Of a stretch of 15,105 nucleotides of DNA, positions 12,829-15,105 are shown in pieces. Origin of the DNA: Clostridia bacterium (GTDB lineage Bacteria; Bacillota; Clostridia; Oscillospirales; Butyricicoccaceae); contig JAFYNW010000030.1 in assembly GCA_017547995.1 (NCBI GenBank), forward strand, positions 1-15,105, in the 5' to 3' direction. Position numbers and translations under genes: made by a program. Every line of letters starts with the position of its first letter. The first letter of the stretch is position 1. The notes under the pieces were generated by a model that was not told the DNA's origin, searched no databases, and saw only the letters and a program-made list of their open reading frames with translations.

Positions 12829-14088
12829 TTAAAGTGTGAATTGTCCGCTTTGTGTGAAGACTGTTTTGCCTTTTGCAACGGTTTCCATGTCGTTTTCCGT
12901 TGTCAGAAGGAGAATATTCTTGTGCTTGATTTTGTCTGTCACAAGGGAAAGCACCGCGGAAGCATCCTCTCTGTCGTTGATGATGATATAGTCCACGTTG
13001 CCGGCGTCATAGCTTAAATCCTTGATAAGCTTGTCGGAAAGCATCGCAGAATCTGCCTGAGTGAGATTGAGGAGAGTCTTGCCGCTCGGTGTGATGATGA
13101 TTTGGCCGTAAGCCTCCTTTTCGCCATCAAAAGCAAAGCCGGAAACCTGCAAATCGTTTACCATATAGTGAGAATCATTGCCCGTTACAACGCTGTTGAC
13201 TTCAAGATTTTCCACAGGCTTTGAATAAAACGTCGCCTTTGCGTTGTATTCCTTATCGAATGCAAAAGCAGTTTCACCGGCTGTGACTACAAAGCCTTCG
13301 CCGCCATCATAAAGCACCTTTTCGCTCCTGAGGGGAATAAGCGAGGAAGAAAAGCCGAGAAGTACAAGGAAAGAGCCGATGAAATAAAGAGACGTATAAT
13401 CTGCCATCACAGGCTGGAAGAGATAATATTTTACAACGTAATAGTGGGAAACGATGGATGCCGCAGAGAAAAGCACAGCGAGAGAAATCATCCAGAGATA
13501 GATATTGCCGCTGACCTTCTTGAAGTTGGATGCCGAGATGAAGTAGAAGCCGAGCATGATGAAGAGGGCGGCAAGGACTTCAAACGCAAAAAGGGAGATG
13601 TTAGGGAATCTGATGTTGTTGCGGTAAATGCTGAGGAGAATGAGCACCGCAGGAAGCACCACCGCACAGGAAAGAAGGTCGGACATAGCGTTTCTCACAG
13701 GCACAAGGGCGAGGAGGAAATATATTGCCGCAACGATTGCCGAAATTGCGAAGGTCTTTTCAAAGAAGCCTGCACCGTATGACGTAAAGCCGAGGAATGC
13801 CGAAACAAGAATCACAGCCATGCCCACGAGAATGAGAATCTTGTCGATAAGTCTGAGCTTGTGGGAAAGGCGCGAGCGTGAAAACTCATTCTTTGTGAAA
13901 AGGTAGCCAAGAGAAGCAAAAAGAATGATGAGCCCCGTCATAATGCCGATTGAAAGGTTGGCACTGCTTAGCACAACGCCCGTATAGCCGTCGTAGTGCT
14001 TATAGAAAATATCACCTCTCATATATCCGATGCCGCCGCCGATAAGCAGGGAGAGGACAACGAGAAGATTTGCCTTTATCTTTTTCAT
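12829..14088 (-). CDS. Unrecognised membrane protein: eight helices plus soluble tail, possibly degenerate ComEC-like
   Basis: I do not recognise this 419-residue protein. Residues 1-252 contain about eight hydrophobic helices (near 6-24, 44-65, 82-102, 111-130, 138-156, 168-186, 194-214 and 233-252). Residues 255-419 are soluble. The tail contains IITPSGKTLLNL (330-341), an alternating helical stretch, then NVDYIIINDREDASAVLSLV (364-383) and KNILLLT (390-396). This order resembles the metallo-beta-lactamase domain that ends ComEC DNA-uptake proteins, where the third block reads with an H.H.DH metal motif; here it is NDREDAS, so metal binding would be lost. The family link is a guess from pattern. 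The minus-strand start has a good site (GGAGTG) 6 bases upstream of ATG. It is divergent from spoIID and shares a promoter region with it. Confidence 0.8.
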   Translation of the reverse strand: MKKIKANLLVVLSLLIGGGIGYMRGDIFYKHYDGYTGVVLSSANLSIGIMTGLIILFASLGYLFTKNEFSRSRLSHKLRLIDKILILVGMAVILVSAFLGFTSYGAGFFEKTFAISAIVAAIYFLLALVPVRNAMSDLLSCAVVLPAVLILLSIYRNNIRFPNISLFAFEVLAALFIMLGFYFISASNFKKVSGNIYLWMISLAVLFSAASIVSHYYVVKYYLFQPVMADYTSLYFIGSFLVLLGFSSSLIPLRSEKVLYDGGEGFVVTAGETAFAFDKEYNAKATFYSKPVENLEVNSVVTGNDSHYMVNDLQVSGFAFDGEKEAYGQIIITPSGKTLLNLTQADSAMLSDKLIKDLSYDAGNVDYIIINDREDASAVLSLVTDKIKHKNILLLTTENDMETVAKGKTVFTQSGQFTL

Positions 14089-14122
14089 AAAATCACTCCA
14101 ATGTGAATAAATTTATTGTAAC

Positions 14123-14137
14123 CATATAATTATATCA
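14123..14137. promoter_or_regulatory. Overlapping divergent promoter elements between the membrane protein gene and spoIID
   Basis: A 12-bp palindrome ATATAATTATAT (14124-14135) supplies a TATAAT -10 box on each strand. Plus strand: TATAAT at 14125-14130, also readable as CATATAAT, close to the sigma-E -10 form, giving a spoIID leader of about 50 bases. Minus strand: extended -10 TGATATAAT (plus-strand positions 14129-14137), giving a leader of about 34 bases. Neither has a good -35 box. I could not find a correctly spaced sigma-E -35 element. Confidence 0.4.
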
Positions 14138-14185
14138 CAGTTCAAATGAAAATTCTATGTTTTTAGAGAAAATAAAGGAGTAATT

Positions 14186-15105
14186 ATGAAAAAAATCACC
14201 CTTCTGCTGATGATTTGCTTTGTGCTGACCAACTTTGCTGAATTGCGTCAGCTTTTTGCCCATGAAGACACGTATACCATACGAGAATATACGACCTCCG
14301 CTATAGAAACTCCCACCGAAAGCGAAAAGCGGACAAGTGGATATGATGAAAGCAACGAAATTACCCTTTGCCATAACGGCGAGGTGCTGACGATAAGCCT
14401 CCACGATTATCTCTACGGCGTGCTGTGTGCCGAGATTCCGGCCAGCTTCCCCGTTGAAGCCATCAGGGCACAGACAGTTGCCGCCCGTACTTACACACTC
14501 AATAAGCTTTACCGATATGAGCAAGGCTATGAAATCGCAGAAAGCCACAATGGCGCACAACTTTGCTCGGATTCCGCCCATTGCAAGGGATATACAGATA
14601 AGACTGCGGAGGAAATGTGGGGCGATGACGGGGAAAGCTATCGTAATAAGCTTGAAAATGCAATTTATGACACAGATGGGCAGTATATTTCCTACGATAA
14701 TCAGCCTATCGTTGCCGTTTTCCATGCCGCATCGGGAAAAATGACCGAGAATGCCAGCGACGTCTGGGGCGGTGATTACCCCTATCTCGTCAGCACGGAA
14801 AGCTATGGCGGCGAGGATTCGCCTAAGTTTCACGGCGAGGTGCGGGTGCCTGCTGCCGACCTTATAAAGAAAATCACCGAAGCCACAGGCAAAAAGTTTG
14901 AGCTTGTGGACGGCTATTGGATAGGCAAAACCGAGCGGAGCGAGGCTGGGGGTGTCAAGACCATCGTCATAGGCGGTGAGACCTTTTCAGGCGGTGAAAT
15001 CCGAAGTATTTTCGCCCTTAATTCAACAAATTTCACCATTACGTATGACGATGGTAATTTCGTTTTCACAACGACAGGCTACGGCCATTGCGTGGGAATG
15101 AGCCA
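14186..15105 (+). CDS. spoIID: Stage II sporulation protein D (SpoIID), lytic transglycosylase; 3' end outside window
   Basis: SpoIID cuts glycan strands at the septum so that the mother cell can engulf the forespore, working with SpoIIM and SpoIIP. The 306 visible residues begin with a membrane anchor (3-17). The catalytic core includes YLYGVLCAEIPASFPVEAI with Glu83 at the catalytic position, AQTVAARTYTL (95-105), and a zinc site H121-x5-C127-x4-H132-C133. That spacing equals the His/Cys site I recall from clostridial SpoIID. FHAASGKMTENASDVWGG (179-196) and TGYGHCVGMS (297-306) are also family motifs. AAAGGAG at 14174-14180 precedes ATG 14186. The last codons lie beyond the edge. Related SpoIID-domain proteins (LytB-like) exist, but the anchor, length and zinc site favour SpoIID. 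In Bacillus it is transcribed by sigma-E. Confidence 0.93.
   Translation, partial: MKKITLLLMICFVLTNFAELRQLFAHEDTYTIREYTTSAIETPTESEKRTSGYDESNEITLCHNGEVLTISLHDYLYGVLCAEIPASFPVEAIRAQTVAARTYTLNKLYRYEQGYEIAESHNGAQLCSDSAHCKGYTDKTAEEMWGDDGESYRNKLENAIYDTDGQYISYDNQPIVAVFHAASGKMTENASDVWGGDYPYLVSTESYGGEDSPKFHGEVRVPAADLIKKITEATGKKFELVDGYWIGKTERSEAGGVKTIVIGGETFSGGEIRSIFALNSTNFTITYDDGNFVFTTTGYGHCVGMS

Noticed and set aside
14135..14833. 232-codon minus-strand open frame opposite spoIID
   Set aside because: The plus strand encodes all SpoIID motifs; the minus frame covers the promoter region and has no ribosome binding site.

Overview
The window is a chromosomal segment from a low-to-mid GC, probably spore-forming member of the Clostridia. 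Gene order and repeat content fit the Oscillospirales/Ruminococcaceae type, but no genus can be fixed from this sequence. Reasons: the division and cell-wall (dcw) cluster has clostridial order and ends in ftsZ without ftsA; MurE carries the DNPR signature of meso-diaminopimelate ligases; a sporulation gene (spoIID) closes the window; two repeat types resemble dispersed hairpin repeats of gut Ruminococcaceae.

Layout. Positions 1-8695 hold the dcw cluster, all on the plus strand: the 3' end of a PASTA-containing penicillin-binding protein, murE, mraY, ftsW/spoVE, murG, murA, ftsQ/divIB and ftsZ, closed by a hairpin terminator. The usual murF (between murE and mraY) and murD (between mraY and ftsW) are both missing. 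The mraY-ftsW gap instead holds a roughly 164-bp element with imperfect terminal inverted repeats. The murG-murA gap holds an array of eleven mini-hairpins joined by a shared heptamer.

Positions 8715-10500 carry a CorA-type metal-ion channel and a class II aldolase, followed by a dispersed hairpin repeat and a strong terminator. Positions 10516-12787 form a tight group, lspA (lipoprotein signal peptidase), an RluA-family pseudouridine synthase and a Cof-type HAD phosphatase, ended by a bidirectional terminator. On the minus strand, 12829-14088 encodes an unrecognised eight-helix membrane protein whose soluble tail may be a catalytically dead ComEC-like domain. It is divergent from spoIID, which runs off the right edge.

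How the genes work together. MurA starts UDP-MurNAc synthesis, MurE adds meso-DAP, MraY and MurG make lipid I and lipid II, FtsW/SpoVE polymerises lipid II with a class B PBP (the first gene), and FtsQ and FtsZ organise the septum. SpoIID remodels septal peptidoglycan during engulfment. No RNA gene, CRISPR array, insertion sequence or recognisable riboswitch was seen. The most unusual material is non-coding: the 5156-5373 hairpin array, the 2682-2845 inverted-repeat element, and two terminators directly in front of the ribosome binding sites of corA and lspA.
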